Assembly: GCF_016860545.1 (NCBI RefSeq) | Contig: NZ_BNEB01000003.1 | Location: 1,302,001-1,366,000 of the forward strand | Direction of reading: 5' to 3' | DNA: 64,000 nt | DNA from: Streptomyces asoensis | Lineage (GTDB): Bacteria > Actinomycetota > Actinomycetes > Streptomycetales > Streptomycetaceae | Shown here: positions 8,086 to 16,776 of the stretch, in pieces | Position numbering within the stretch: position 1 is the first letter of the stretch | Layout: each line of letters starts with the position of its first letter | Translations under genes and position numbers: made by a program | Notes under the pieces: model-generated | What the model was told of the DNA's origin: nothing | Seen by the model: only the letters and a program-made list of their open reading frames with translations | Databases searched by the model: none

Positions 8086-10767
8086 TCAGCCGCTGCCTCC
8101 TCCGAAGAAGCCGCCGTTGCTCGTATTGCCTCTGGTGTCGCTGTTCGACTCCGTGGCGCTCGGGGACGGACTGTTGTCCCCTGAGCCGCCGTTCCCGTTG
8201 CCGTTCGACGTCCCCGCCGTGTTGTCGTTGCAGTCGAAGAAGTTGGAACAGGTCTCACTCGCCGAGGGAGAGGGCTCCACCCGCGTCCTGCTGGGGGACG
8301 GGGACGGCGAAGGCGACTCCTCCTCGGTCTCGACGGCCGACGGGGTCGGCGTCGGGGACGGTTCCGCGTTGACGACCTCGCCGATGGGCTGGGGCTCGGG
8401 GAAGTCCTCCGCCTTGGTGCCCTTCAGCGCCTCGGCCATGTAGTCGTGCCAGATCTGCGCCGGGAACGATGCGCCGTGGATCTTCTCCTGGCCACCCGTG
8501 CCGAACATCTTCAAGAACGTGCGGTTTTTGTTCGACTCGTCGTCGTCGTAGCGGAACATGGTGACCGCGGTCGACAGCTGCGGGGTGTAGCCCACGAACC
8601 AGGCCGACTTGTTGCCGTCGGTGGTACCGGTCTTGCCCGCCACCTCACGGCCGGGCAGCTGGGCGTTGGTACCCGTGCCCTTCTCGACCACGGTCTTGAG
8701 GATGTCCGTGACGTTGTCGGCGACCTTCGAGGTGAACGCCTGCTTGGTCTCCGTCTCGTGGGTGAAGATCTGGCCCTTCTCGCTGGTGACCCTCTCGACG
8801 GAGTAGGGGTCACGCTGCTTGCCGCTGGCGGCGAAGGTGCCGTAGGCGCCGGCCATCCGGATCGCGCTCGGGTCGGAGATACCGATCGAGAACGACGGGA
8901 AGCCGCTGTTGGTGAGGCTGGACTCCTTCAGACCCGCGCTGACGGCGGACTCCTTGACCTTGTCCAGGCCGACGTCCATGCCGAGCTGCACGAAGGCGGA
9001 GTTCACCGACTCGCGCATCGCCTCACGCAGGTCGATCTTGAAGTTGGGCGGGGACCCGAGCGAGATGTTGCCGTCGTTGGTCTGGAGCCACTCCTCGCCC
9101 TTCTCGTTCTTCCAGACCGACCCGTCGTAGTTCTCGATCTTGAGCTTGTTCTTGCCGCTGAACAGGCTCTTGGGCGACACGATGGTGCGTTCGTCCTGCG
9201 CCTGCGAGGAGCCGCCGTCCGGATCCCGCACGCCCCACGTCATCGCGGCCGCCAGGACGAAGGGCTTGAACGTCGAACCCACCTGGGCGCCGGTCTGGTC
9301 GGCGTTGTCGGTGAAGTGCTTGGTGGCGTCCTCGCCGCCGTAGATGGCCCGGATGGCGCCGGTGTCCGGTTCCACCGACGCGCCGCCGAACTGGACGTGC
9401 GTATCGGTGTCCGGGCGCAGCTTCGGCTTGATGTTGGCCTTCTGGACCTTGGCGACCGCTTCGTTGAGGGCCTTGACCTTGGTCTTGTCGAAGGTCGTGT
9501 AGATCGAGTAGCCGCCCTGCTGGAGCAGGTCCTGGGTGATCCCGGTCTTCTTGCTGTTCGTGACCAGGTAGCCGTTGGCGAGGTCGACGAGGTAGCCGAC
9601 CTGACCCTTGAGGTCGGTGTTCGACCGGGGGTTCTGCCAGGAGGGAAGCTTCATGTACTGAGCCCGCACCGAGGCCTGAAGATGGCCGTACTCGACCATC
9701 TTGTCGAGGGTGTCCTGCATCTGGAGCAGGGCCCGCTTGCTGTTGGCCGCGGGGGTGGCGCCGACCGGGTCGACGGAGCTGGCGCCGGCCGGGTCGTAGT
9801 AGGTGGCGCCCTTCAGCATGGCGGCCAGGAAGGCGCACTCTCCCGGGTTGAGCTTGATCGCGTCCTTGTTGAAGTAGGCGCGCGCGGCGGCCTGGATCCC
9901 GTAGGCGTTGCGCCCGTAGTACGCGGAGTTCAGGTAGCCGGCCATGATCTGGTCCTTGTCGACCTCCGCGCCCACCTTGATGGACACGAAGATCTCCTTG
10001 AACTTCCGGGAGATCGTCTGCGACTGGTCGTTCAGCATGGCGTTCTTGACGTACTGCTGGGTGATCGTCGATCCACCCTGCGTCTGGCCGCCCCGGGCCA
10101 TGTTGAACACGGCACGGGCGATGCCCTTGGGGTCGATGCCGCTGTCGTCGTAGAAGGTCTTGTTCTCCTGCGAGATCACCGCCCAGCGCATCTCCTCGGG
10201 GATCTGCGAGAGGTCGATGTTCTGCCGGTTCGTCTCACCACCGGTGGCAACCATCTGGCTGCCGTCCTTCCAGTAGTAGACGTTGTTCTGCGCCGTGGCG
10301 GTCTTGGCGACGTCCGGGATGCCCACCATGGCGTACCCGATGCCCGCCACGGCCACCAGGCTGCCCACGAAGCCGACGAACAGGCCCGTGACGAGCTTCC
10401 AGGACGGCACCCAGCGCTGCCAGCCGTCCTTGCCGGCGCGCGGGTAGTCGATCAGTCGCTTGCTGTCGGGCGCCGGACGCCCTCTGCCCCGCCCGGGACC
10501 GGCCGGGGCGCCGCGACGGCCCGCTGCGGGATCGGCCGCTCTGCGCCGCCCGCCCGGGTCTCTCTGGGACCCGCGCCGGGCGTCGGCACGGCTGCCGTGC
10601 GACTGCTCCTCGCCTCCGGCCCCGAGACCCAACCCGTAGTCGGCAGGAGATCCGGTGGCGCCTCGCGGTGCCGCGCGGCGGCCGGAGGACGCACCGGACT
10701 GGCCGCGTCGGGCCGCGGCACGTCCGCCTCCCTGCGGCGGCGGCGGTTTGCGACGGTGCTCGCTCAT
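8086..10767 (-). CDS. class A penicillin-binding protein (transglycosylase/transpeptidase)
   Basis: This 893-residue bifunctional enzyme polymerises and cross-links peptidoglycan outside the membrane. A basic, Pro/Gly-rich cytoplasmic N-terminus of about 125 residues precedes one membrane anchor. The GT51 domain shows ISQENKTFYDD (about residue 198) and GGSTITQQYVKN. The transpeptidase domain has the nucleophile motif STFK (about 497), SVN (about 590) and KTGTTDG (about 711). The tail after about residue 780 is Pro/Ser/Thr-rich and ends NGGFFGGGSG. The start at 10767 is chosen because GAGGAG lies about 10 bases upstream; the frame is open further upstream. It is transcribed away from the padR gene. 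Confidence 0.95.
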   Translation of the reverse strand: MSEHRRKPPPPQGGGRAAARRGQSGASSGRRAAPRGATGSPADYGLGLGAGGEEQSHGSRADARRGSQRDPGGRRRAADPAAGRRGAPAGPGRGRGRPAPDSKRLIDYPRAGKDGWQRWVPSWKLVTGLFVGFVGSLVAVAGIGYAMVGIPDVAKTATAQNNVYYWKDGSQMVATGGETNRQNIDLSQIPEEMRWAVISQENKTFYDDSGIDPKGIARAVFNMARGGQTQGGSTITQQYVKNAMLNDQSQTISRKFKEIFVSIKVGAEVDKDQIMAGYLNSAYYGRNAYGIQAAARAYFNKDAIKLNPGECAFLAAMLKGATYYDPAGASSVDPVGATPAANSKRALLQMQDTLDKMVEYGHLQASVRAQYMKLPSWQNPRSNTDLKGQVGYLVDLANGYLVTNSKKTGITQDLLQQGGYSIYTTFDKTKVKALNEAVAKVQKANIKPKLRPDTDTHVQFGGASVEPDTGAIRAIYGGEDATKHFTDNADQTGAQVGSTFKPFVLAAAMTWGVRDPDGGSSQAQDERTIVSPKSLFSGKNKLKIENYDGSVWKNEKGEEWLQTNDGNISLGSPPNFKIDLREAMRESVNSAFVQLGMDVGLDKVKESAVSAGLKESSLTNSGFPSFSIGISDPSAIRMAGAYGTFAASGKQRDPYSVERVTSEKGQIFTHETETKQAFTSKVADNVTDILKTVVEKGTGTNAQLPGREVAGKTGTTDGNKSAWFVGYTPQLSTAVTMFRYDDDESNKNRTFLKMFGTGGQEKIHGASFPAQIWHDYMAEALKGTKAEDFPEPQPIGEVVNAEPSPTPTPSAVETEEESPSPSPSPSRTRVEPSPSASETCSNFFDCNDNTAGTSNGNGNGGSGDNSPSPSATESNSDTRGNTSNGGFFGGGSG

Positions 10768-11037
10768 CGAACGATTACTCCTCGGGCAGGCGCATCCGTG
10801 CGCGCCTGGAAAGGGCGGCTGGTTTCCTGTCCCCCCGAAGTACGGATGCGGTCGGTCGCGCATTCACCCGTACTGCACCGAGGACCTCGACGCCCCCCGG
10901 CATCTCATGGGTCCCGGTGGTCTGCATGGCGCACAGACTACGCACCGTCAAAACCCGCCCAGCCCCGAGGTTCCCCGCAAATCAGGCAAGTTGCCCGCAC
11001 CGAAACGGTGATGTGATCCCGTTCACCATTCCTCCTC

Positions 11038-11066
11038 TTGTCCCATCCGGAAGGCCGTTCTATCGT
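11038..11066 (+). promoter_or_regulatory. candidate padR promoter
   Basis: TTGTCC (11038-11043) and TATCGT (11061-11066) are separated by 17 bases, matching a housekeeping-type promoter. The downstream palindrome would cover the expected transcription start. Confidence 0.45.
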
Positions 11067-11068
11067 CA

Positions 11069-11091
11069 TGATGTATCGAGTCGATACATCA
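11069..11091. promoter_or_regulatory. 23-bp perfect palindrome, likely PadR operator
   Basis: Two perfect 11-bp arms (TGATGTATCGA and its complement) flank a single central G at 11080. PadR regulators commonly bind such palindromes in their own promoters. It lies 28 bases before the padR start and just after the candidate -10 box, a position suited to repression. Confidence 0.65.
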
Positions 11092-11118
11092 GCGCGACAT
11101 AGCCGAGAGGAGGCGACG

Positions 11119-11802
11119 ATGAGCCGGCGTGCCGGGATCCTCGAGTTCGCCGTCCTGGGCCTTCTCCGCGAGTCCCCGATGCACGGCTATGAGCTGCGCA
11201 AACGACTCAATACGTCACTGGGCGTGTTCCGCGCGTTCAGCTACGGCACCCTCTATCCCTGCCTGAAGACGCTGGTCACCAACGGCTGGTTGATCGAGGA
11301 GCCGGGGAACACCCACGAGGACGCCCTCGCCGCCCCGCTCGCCGGGCGCCGCGCCAAGATCGTCTACCGGCTGACGGCGGACGGTAAGGAACACTTCGAG
11401 GAACTGCTCTCGCAGACGGGCCCCGACGCGTACGAGGACGAACACTTCGCCGCTCGCTTCGCCTTCTTCGGGCAGACGTCGCGCGATGTGCGCATGCGCG
11501 TGCTCGAGGGCCGCCGCAGCCGGCTGGAGGAGCGTCTGGAGAAGATGCGCGCCTCCCTGGTGCGCACCCGGGAGCGCCTCGACGACTACACGCTCGAGCT
11601 CCAGCGCCACGGAATGGAGTCCGTGGAGCGCGAAGTGCGCTGGCTGAACGAGCTCATCGAGAGCGAGCGGGCCGGACGGGACCTCAAGGGCCCCGCCTCC
11701 GGAAAGTCCGCTCAGCAGAACACCACCACTGGATCGACGGGCGGCCTGCCCCGTCCCGGGGACACCCCCGGGACGGATCTGCCCGACGAAACCGCCACGT
11801 GA
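11119..11802 (+). CDS. PadR family transcriptional regulator
   Basis: This 227-residue regulator has a PadR winged helix-turn-helix at its N-terminus (about 1-95), with ILEFAVLGLLRESPMHGYELRKRL leading into the recognition helix region FSYGTLYPCLKTL and the wing ending in VYRLTADGKE. A second, Lys/Arg/Glu-rich helical domain (about 120-185) should form the dimer interface, followed by a disordered tail. The ATG at 11119 follows GAGAGGAGGCG, a good ribosome binding site. The inositol-phosphate synthase gene starts 44 bases after its stop, so the two are probably one operon controlled by the palindrome upstream. The ligand is unknown. Confidence 0.92.
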   Translation: MSRRAGILEFAVLGLLRESPMHGYELRKRLNTSLGVFRAFSYGTLYPCLKTLVTNGWLIEEPGNTHEDALAAPLAGRRAKIVYRLTADGKEHFEELLSQTGPDAYEDEHFAARFAFFGQTSRDVRMRVLEGRRSRLEERLEKMRASLVRTRERLDDYTLELQRHGMESVEREVRWLNELIESERAGRDLKGPASGKSAQQNTTTGSTGGLPRPGDTPGTDLPDETAT

Positions 11803-11846
11803 GCGCCCACACAGGGCCTCACTCGTACACACAGGGAGCAACCGGA

Positions 11847-12929
11847 ATGGGTTCGGTTCGCGTAGCCATCGTCGGCGTGGGCAACTGCGCCGCCTCGCTG
11901 GTTCAGGGCGTCGAGTACTACAAGGACGCCGACCCGGCGTCCAAGGTCCCGGGTCTGATGCACGTGCAGTTCGGCGACTACCACGTCGGTGACGTCGAGT
12001 TCGTCGCCGCTTTCGACGTCGACGCGAAGAAGGTCGGCCTCGACCTGTCGGACGCCATCGGTGCCAGCGAGAACAACACCATCAAGATCTGCGACGTCCC
12101 GAACAAGGGCGTCACGGTCCAGCGCGGCCACACCCTCGACGGTCTCGGCAAGTACTACCGCGAGACCATCGAGGAGTCCACCGAGGCCCCCGTCGACGTG
12201 GTCCAGGTCCTCAAGGACAAGCAGGTCGACGTCCTCGTCTGCTACCTGCCCGTCGGGTCCGAGGCCGCGGCGAAGTTCTACGCCCAGGCCGCCATCGACG
12301 CCAAGGTCGCCTTCGTCAACGCCCTCCCGGTCTTCATCGCCGGCACCAAGGAGTGGGCGGACAAGTTCACCGAGGCGGGCGTCCCGATCGTCGGTGACGA
12401 CATCAAGTCCCAGGTCGGCGCCACCATCACGCACCGTGTGATGGCGAAGCTGTTCGAGGACCGCGGTGTCCGGCTCGAGCGCACCATGCAGCTCAACGTC
12501 GGCGGCAACATGGACTTCAAGAACATGCTGGAGCGCGACCGCCTCGAGTCCAAGAAGATCTCGAAGACGCAGGCCGTCACCTCGCAGATCCCCGACCGCG
12601 ACCTGGGCGAGAAGAACGTCCACATCGGTCCGTCGGACTACGTGGCCTGGCTGGACGACCGCAAGTGGGCGTACGTCCGCCTCGAGGGCCGTGCCTTCGG
12701 CGACGTCCCGCTGAACCTGGAGTACAAGCTCGAGGTCTGGGACTCCCCGAACTCCGCCGGCGTCATCATCGACGCCCTGCGCGCCGCGAAGATCGCCAAG
12801 GACCGCGGCATCGGTGGCCCGATCCTGTCGGCGTCCTCGTACTTCATGAAGTCCCCGCCGGTCCAGTACTTCGACGACGAGGCCTACGACAACGTCGAGA
12901 AGTTCATCAAGGGCGAGGTCGAGCGCTAA
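11847..12929 (+). CDS. ino1: myo-inositol-1-phosphate synthase
   Basis: This 360-residue NAD-dependent enzyme converts glucose 6-phosphate to inositol 1-phosphate. In actinobacteria this feeds phosphatidylinositol and mycothiol synthesis. The Rossmann motif is GVGNCAASLVQG at residues 9-20. The conserved core includes NVGGNMDFKNML and SKKISKTQAV. The length matches the actinobacterial short form. The ATG at 11847 is chosen because GGGAG precedes it and the protein start matches the family. It follows padR with a short gap and is followed by a strong terminator. Co-transcription with padR would make inositol supply a possible target of that regulator. Confidence 0.96.
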   Translation: MGSVRVAIVGVGNCAASLVQGVEYYKDADPASKVPGLMHVQFGDYHVGDVEFVAAFDVDAKKVGLDLSDAIGASENNTIKICDVPNKGVTVQRGHTLDGLGKYYRETIEESTEAPVDVVQVLKDKQVDVLVCYLPVGSEAAAKFYAQAAIDAKVAFVNALPVFIAGTKEWADKFTEAGVPIVGDDIKSQVGATITHRVMAKLFEDRGVRLERTMQLNVGGNMDFKNMLERDRLESKKISKTQAVTSQIPDRDLGEKNVHIGPSDYVAWLDDRKWAYVRLEGRAFGDVPLNLEYKLEVWDSPNSAGVIIDALRAAKIAKDRGIGGPILSASSYFMKSPPVQYFDDEAYDNVEKFIKGEVER

Positions 12930-12967
12930 CTCGACCCACGCGGAAAATTCGCTCCTGCCAGGGCTGA

Positions 12968-13000
12968 GAAGGTCCCCGGGTCGCCGACCCGGGGACCTTC
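12968..13000 (+). terminator. strong hairpin after ino1
   Basis: A perfect 15-bp stem starting GAAGGTCCCCGGGTC with a GCC loop lies 38 bases downstream of the ino1 stop. Confidence 0.9.
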
Positions 13001-13022
13001 CCCGTATGTGAGGCTGTGCCCC

Positions 13023-14285
13023 ATGGCCGTCGTCCGTGATCTGCGCGTTCTGCTGCGCCTGGGGAACTTCCGACGGCTGCTCGGGGTACGGCTGCTCTCC
13101 CAGTGCGCGGACGGCGTCTACCAGGTCGCGCTCGCCACCTACGTGGTGTTCTCCCCTGAGAAGCAGACCTCGGCCGGCGCGATCGCCTCCGCCATGGCGG
13201 TCCTGCTCCTCCCTTACTCCTTGATCGGCCCCTTCGCCGGCGTCCTGCTGGACCGCTGGCGCCGCCGGCAGGTCCTCCTCCACGGCAATCTGCTGCGCGC
13301 CCTGCTGGCCTCGGCGACGGCCCTGTTGATGATCACGCACGTCCCGGACTGGCTCTTCTACGTCTCCGCCCTGTGCGTCACGGCCGTCAACCGCTTCGTC
13401 CTGTCCGGGCTCTCCGCGGCCCTGCCGCGCGTCGTCGACGGCGAACGCCTGGTGATCGCCAACTCCCTCTCGCCCACCGCCGGCACCCTGGCCGCGGTCG
13501 CCGGAGGCGGGCTCGCCTTCGTCGTCAGGCTGGTCGTCGCCGATTCCGACGCCGCGGTGGTGCTGCTGGGGTGCGTGCTGTACCTGTGCGCCGCGCTCGT
13601 CTCCCTGACCATGGCCGCGGATCTGCTCGGCCCCGACCGCAACGCGGTCCGGCCCGGGCTGGCGAACGCCCTCCGAGGGACCGCCCACGGCCTGGCCGCG
13701 GGCCTGCGCCACCTCGCCGAGCCGAAGCGCAGGGAAGCCGCCTGGGCGCTCGGCTCGATCTCCCTGATGCGGTTCTGCTACGGCGCTCTGACCGTCATGG
13801 TGTTGATGCTGTGCAGATACGCCTGGTCGACGGATCCGGAGGACGGACTGGCCCTGCTGGGCGTCGCCGTGGGCGTCTCCGGTGTGGGCTTCTTCGTCGC
13901 GGCCGTGATCACGCCGACCGCCGCGGGACGGCTGGGACCGGGCCGCTGGATCCTCGTCTGCTCCGCAGCCGCCGCGGTCCTGGTGCTCGCTCTCATGCTT
14001 CCGTTCGAGCAGACCACCACGTTCGCCGCCGCGTTCGTCCTGGGGCTGGTCACCCAGGGCGCGAAGATCGCCACCGACACCGTCGTCCAGTCGTCCGTCC
14101 AGGACGGCTTCCGAGGCCGGATCTTCTCGCTCTACGACGTCGCGTTCAACGTCGCCTTCGTCGGAGCCGCAGCGGTCGCCGCCCTGATGCTGCCGCCCGA
14201 CGGGCGTTCGGGTGCGCTGGTGGTCACGGTCGCCGTTATCTACGGAGCGGTTGCTGCCACTATGAACCGCTTTGAGCGACGGTAA
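13023..14285 (+). CDS. MFS transporter
   Basis: This 420-residue protein is a twelve-helix major facilitator of the drug-exporter type. After a short N-terminus the first helix has RLLSQCADGVYQVALATYVVF, and the inter-helix loop GPFAGVLLDRWRRRQVLL (about 75-92) matches the MFS GxLaDrxGRr motif. ATG 13023 is preferred over the GTG at 13008. It follows the ino1 terminator and ends 128 bases before the LppU-like gene. The substrate is unknown. The same gene pair is found here in other Streptomyces. Confidence 0.85.
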   Translation: MAVVRDLRVLLRLGNFRRLLGVRLLSQCADGVYQVALATYVVFSPEKQTSAGAIASAMAVLLLPYSLIGPFAGVLLDRWRRRQVLLHGNLLRALLASATALLMITHVPDWLFYVSALCVTAVNRFVLSGLSAALPRVVDGERLVIANSLSPTAGTLAAVAGGGLAFVVRLVVADSDAAVVLLGCVLYLCAALVSLTMAADLLGPDRNAVRPGLANALRGTAHGLAAGLRHLAEPKRREAAWALGSISLMRFCYGALTVMVLMLCRYAWSTDPEDGLALLGVAVGVSGVGFFVAAVITPTAAGRLGPGRWILVCSAAAAVLVLALMLPFEQTTTFAAAFVLGLVTQGAKIATDTVVQSSVQDGFRGRIFSLYDVAFNVAFVGAAAVAALMLPPDGRSGALVVTVAVIYGAVAATMNRFERR

Positions 14286-14413
14286 GTGTCACATCAATGA
14301 CACAGACTCCACCTCGGCTACAGGCTTGTCAGTGGGGGCCGGTAACTTACGTGCGTCTTACTTCGCGAGTGAATTCGCGCCACACGTCCAGCGTTTTACA
14401 GGGGGAACCCAAA

Positions 14414-14944
14414 GTGTCGACTCCGCCGCCGCCCCAGGGCCAGAATCCGTACGCGCAGCAGGGACAGAATCCCTACGGCCAGCCCCAGGGCCAGGCGCCG
14501 TACCCGCCTCAGGGCGGCTACCCCCAGCAGCCCGGCCAGCCTGGCCAGCCCGGTTACCCGGCCGCCCCGTACGGCGCGGTCCCGCCGGAGCAGCCGCGTC
14601 GCAAGGTCAGCTTCAAGCTGATCAAGAACATCGTGATCATCGTCGCCGTCATCGGTGTGGCCATCGCCGCGTTCATATCCAGCCAGGACGACGCCAACAC
14701 GGCGGCCGTCGGCGACTGCATGCACCGCGGCAGCAGCAACGACAACGACCCCGACCTCGAGGTCGTCAAGTGCGACTCCTCGGATGCGCAGTACATCGTG
14801 CTGGCGAAGGTCAAGGGCACCTACACGCAGCTCACGGCCGACAGCAAGTGCGAGGCCGAGGCCAAGGACTTCCAGTACTCGTACACCGAGAGCGGTGACG
14901 GCAGTAACTTCCTGCTCTGCCTGAAGGACTACACGAAGAAGTAA
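14414..14944 (+). CDS. LppU/SCO3897-type membrane-anchored protein
   Basis: This 176-residue protein has a Pro/Gln/Gly-rich cytoplasmic N-terminus (about 1-57, repeats of GQNPYxQ), one membrane helix (about 63-84) and an extracytoplasmic domain of about 90 residues with four cysteines likely to form two disulfides. The architecture and the last domain match the LppU/SCO3897 family of unknown function. The GTG start at 14414 is supported by CAGGGGGA upstream; the frame is open further upstream. It converges on the tRNA nucleotidyltransferase gene across two palindromes that contain parS. Confidence 0.75.
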   Translation: MSTPPPPQGQNPYAQQGQNPYGQPQGQAPYPPQGGYPQQPGQPGQPGYPAAPYGAVPPEQPRRKVSFKLIKNIVIIVAVIGVAIAAFISSQDDANTAAVGDCMHRGSSNDNDPDLEVVKCDSSDAQYIVLAKVKGTYTQLTADSKCEAEAKDFQYSYTESGDGSNFLLCLKDYTKK

Positions 14945-14959
14945 GGCAGTCGCGGAAAA

Positions 14960-14987
14960 GGGCGGTGTTTCACGTGAAACACCGCCC
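14960..14987. repeat. 28-bp perfect palindrome containing parS
   Basis: GGGCGGT flanks parS on the left and ACCGCCC on the right, so the whole 28-bp segment is a perfect inverted repeat. It lies between the 3' ends of two convergent genes and could also act as a terminator hairpin. Confidence 0.85.
14967..14980. promoter_or_regulatory. parS: parS centromere site
   Basis: A perfect GTTTCACGTGAAAC at the centre of the 28-bp palindrome. Confidence 0.95.
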
Positions 14988-15011
14988 CTTCGCATGTCCG
15001 TCCGCCGCATC

Positions 15012-15043
15012 ACGGCTCATGTTTCACGTGAAACATGAGCCGT
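15012..15043. repeat. 32-bp perfect palindrome containing parS
   Basis: ACGGCTCAT and ATGAGCCGT flank parS symmetrically, giving a perfect 32-bp inverted repeat 24 bases after the first one. It ends just before the stop codon of the convergent gene. Confidence 0.85.
15021..15034. promoter_or_regulatory. parS: parS centromere site
   Basis: A perfect GTTTCACGTGAAAC at the centre of the 32-bp palindrome. Confidence 0.95.
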
Positions 15044-15052
15044 TCCACGAGC

Positions 15053-16519
15053 TCACTGCTGCTCGGCCCACCACTCCTTGAGCGCCGTCACCGCAGCGTC
15101 GTACTCCATCGGCCCGTTCTCCAGCCGCAGTTCGAGCAGGTGCTTGTACGCTTTGCCGACGGCCGGTCCGGGACCGACACCCAGGATCTCCATGATCTGG
15201 TTGCCGTCGAGGTCCGGGCGGATGGCGTCCAGCTCCTCCCGCTCCTGAAGCTGGGCGATCCGCTCCTCGAGCCCGTCGTAGGCCCGGGAGAGCGCGGCTG
15301 CCCTGCGCTTGTTGCGGGTCGTGCAGTCCGAACGCGTCAGCGCGTGGAGGCGGCCGAGGAGCGGGCCTGCGTCCCTCACATAGCGCCGGACCGCGGAGTC
15401 CGTCCAGTCGCCCGTGCCGTACCCGTGGAAGCGCAGGTGGAGTTCGACCAGCCGGGAGACGTCCTTCACCGACTCGTTGGAGTACTTCAGGGCCGTCATC
15501 CGCTTCTTCGTCATCTTCGCTCCGACCACCTCGTGGTGGTGGAACGAGACACGGCCGTCGTTCTCGAAGCGACGGGTACGCGGCTTGCCGATGTCGTGCA
15601 GCAGCGCGGCGAGCCGCAGAGTGAGGTCCGGCCCGTTCTCCTCCAGCGCCATCGCCTGCTCGAGCACGATCAGCGTGTGCTCGTAGACGTCCTTGTGCCG
15701 GTGGTGCTCATCGCTCTCCAGCCGCAGGGCGGGCAGCTCGGGCAGCACACGGTCGGCGATGCCGGTGTCGACCAGCAGCGACAGTCCCTTGCGCGGGTGG
15801 GCGGAGAGGATCAGCTTGTTCAGCTCGTCCCGTACCCGCTCGGCCGAGACGATCTCGATGCGGTCGGCCATCTCCTTCATCGCCGTGACGACCTCGGGAT
15901 CGACCTCGAAGTCGAGCTGGGCGGCGAAGCGGGCGGCACGCATCATGCGCAGCGGGTCGTCCGAGAAGGACTCCTCCGGGGTTCCCGGGGTGCGCAGCAC
16001 ACGGGCCGCGAGGTCCTCGAGACCGCCGTGCGGGTCGATGAACGCCTTCTGCGGCAGCGCCACGGCCATGGCGTTCACCGTGAAGTCACGCCGTACGAGG
16101 TCCTGCTCGATGGAGTCGCCGTACGACACCTCGGGCTTGCGCGAGGTCCGGTCGTACGCCTCCGACCGGTAGGTGGTGACCTCGATCTGGAAGCTTCGGT
16201 CGACGCCTTCGACCCGGGCGTCCTTCTGGACCCCGACGGTGCCGAAGGCGATCCCGACCTCCCACACGGCGTCCGCCCAGGGCCGCACGATCTTCAGGAC
16301 GTCCTCGGGCCGGGCATCGGTCGTGAAGTCCAGGTCGTTGCCGAGCCGGCCGAGCAACGCGTCCCGGACCGAACCGCCGACCAGGGCGAGAGAGAACCCG
16401 GCCTCCTGGAAACGGCGGGCGAGGTCGTCGGCGACAGGGGCGACCCGCAGCAGTTCGGTGACCGCGCGGTCCTGCACCTGGCTCAGGACGCTGAGATTGT
16501 CTTCGTTGGCGTTCGGCAC
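15053..16519 (-). CDS. pcnA: CCA-adding-type tRNA nucleotidyltransferase
   Basis: This 488-residue enzyme of the CCA-adding/poly(A) polymerase family acts on tRNA 3' ends. The nucleotidyltransferase head shows LVGGSVRDALLG and the metal-binding NDLDFTT (about residues 43-63). A C-terminal HD domain has ALLHDIGKPRTR (about 285-296). The frame is open to 16627. The GTG at 16519 (VPNANEDNL) is chosen because the protein then starts like family members, but I see no ribosome binding site, so it may be leaderless or start elsewhere. It diverges from the DUF6049 gene, a layout shared with mycobacteria. Whether it adds CCA or poly(A) cannot be decided here. Confidence 0.92.
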   Translation of the reverse strand: MPNANEDNLSVLSQVQDRAVTELLRVAPVADDLARRFQEAGFSLALVGGSVRDALLGRLGNDLDFTTDARPEDVLKIVRPWADAVWEVGIAFGTVGVQKDARVEGVDRSFQIEVTTYRSEAYDRTSRKPEVSYGDSIEQDLVRRDFTVNAMAVALPQKAFIDPHGGLEDLAARVLRTPGTPEESFSDDPLRMMRAARFAAQLDFEVDPEVVTAMKEMADRIEIVSAERVRDELNKLILSAHPRKGLSLLVDTGIADRVLPELPALRLESDEHHRHKDVYEHTLIVLEQAMALEENGPDLTLRLAALLHDIGKPRTRRFENDGRVSFHHHEVVGAKMTKKRMTALKYSNESVKDVSRLVELHLRFHGYGTGDWTDSAVRRYVRDAGPLLGRLHALTRSDCTTRNKRRAAALSRAYDGLEERIAQLQEREELDAIRPDLDGNQIMEILGVGPGPAVGKAYKHLLELRLENGPMEYDAAVTALKEWWAEQQ

Positions 16520-16776
16520 AACAGAAGAGGGTACGTGGCCCGGCCGACCCGGGTCGCCCCGATTCGGGGCGCGACCCCCTCTGCACCGATAGCACCTCAG
16601 AGCTCCTATTCGGCACCTGTGCGGCACTCATTCCCATAGAGCGCCATACCCGGCAATCCGCTCCTCCTTCACGATCTTGTGGAGCAGACCGCGGCACTTA
16701 CCCTCGGCGCACATCGTTACCATGCGTGGACGCACATTCCGACGACCACTGACGACGACGAGGGACGGGCGAACGC

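Larger units (their letters stand above)
10768..11118. other. divergent intergenic region upstream of the PBP and padR genes
   Basis: This 351-base non-coding stretch separates two divergent genes. The right end holds a candidate promoter and a 23-bp palindrome for the PadR gene. The left part must carry the PBP promoter, but I see no clear -10/-35 pair there. Confidence 0.6.

Noticed and set aside
16520..16776. A MutT/NUDIX gene between the tRNA nucleotidyltransferase and DUF6049 genes, as in mycobacteria
   Set aside because: The gap is only about 250 bases and holds no such coding sequence.
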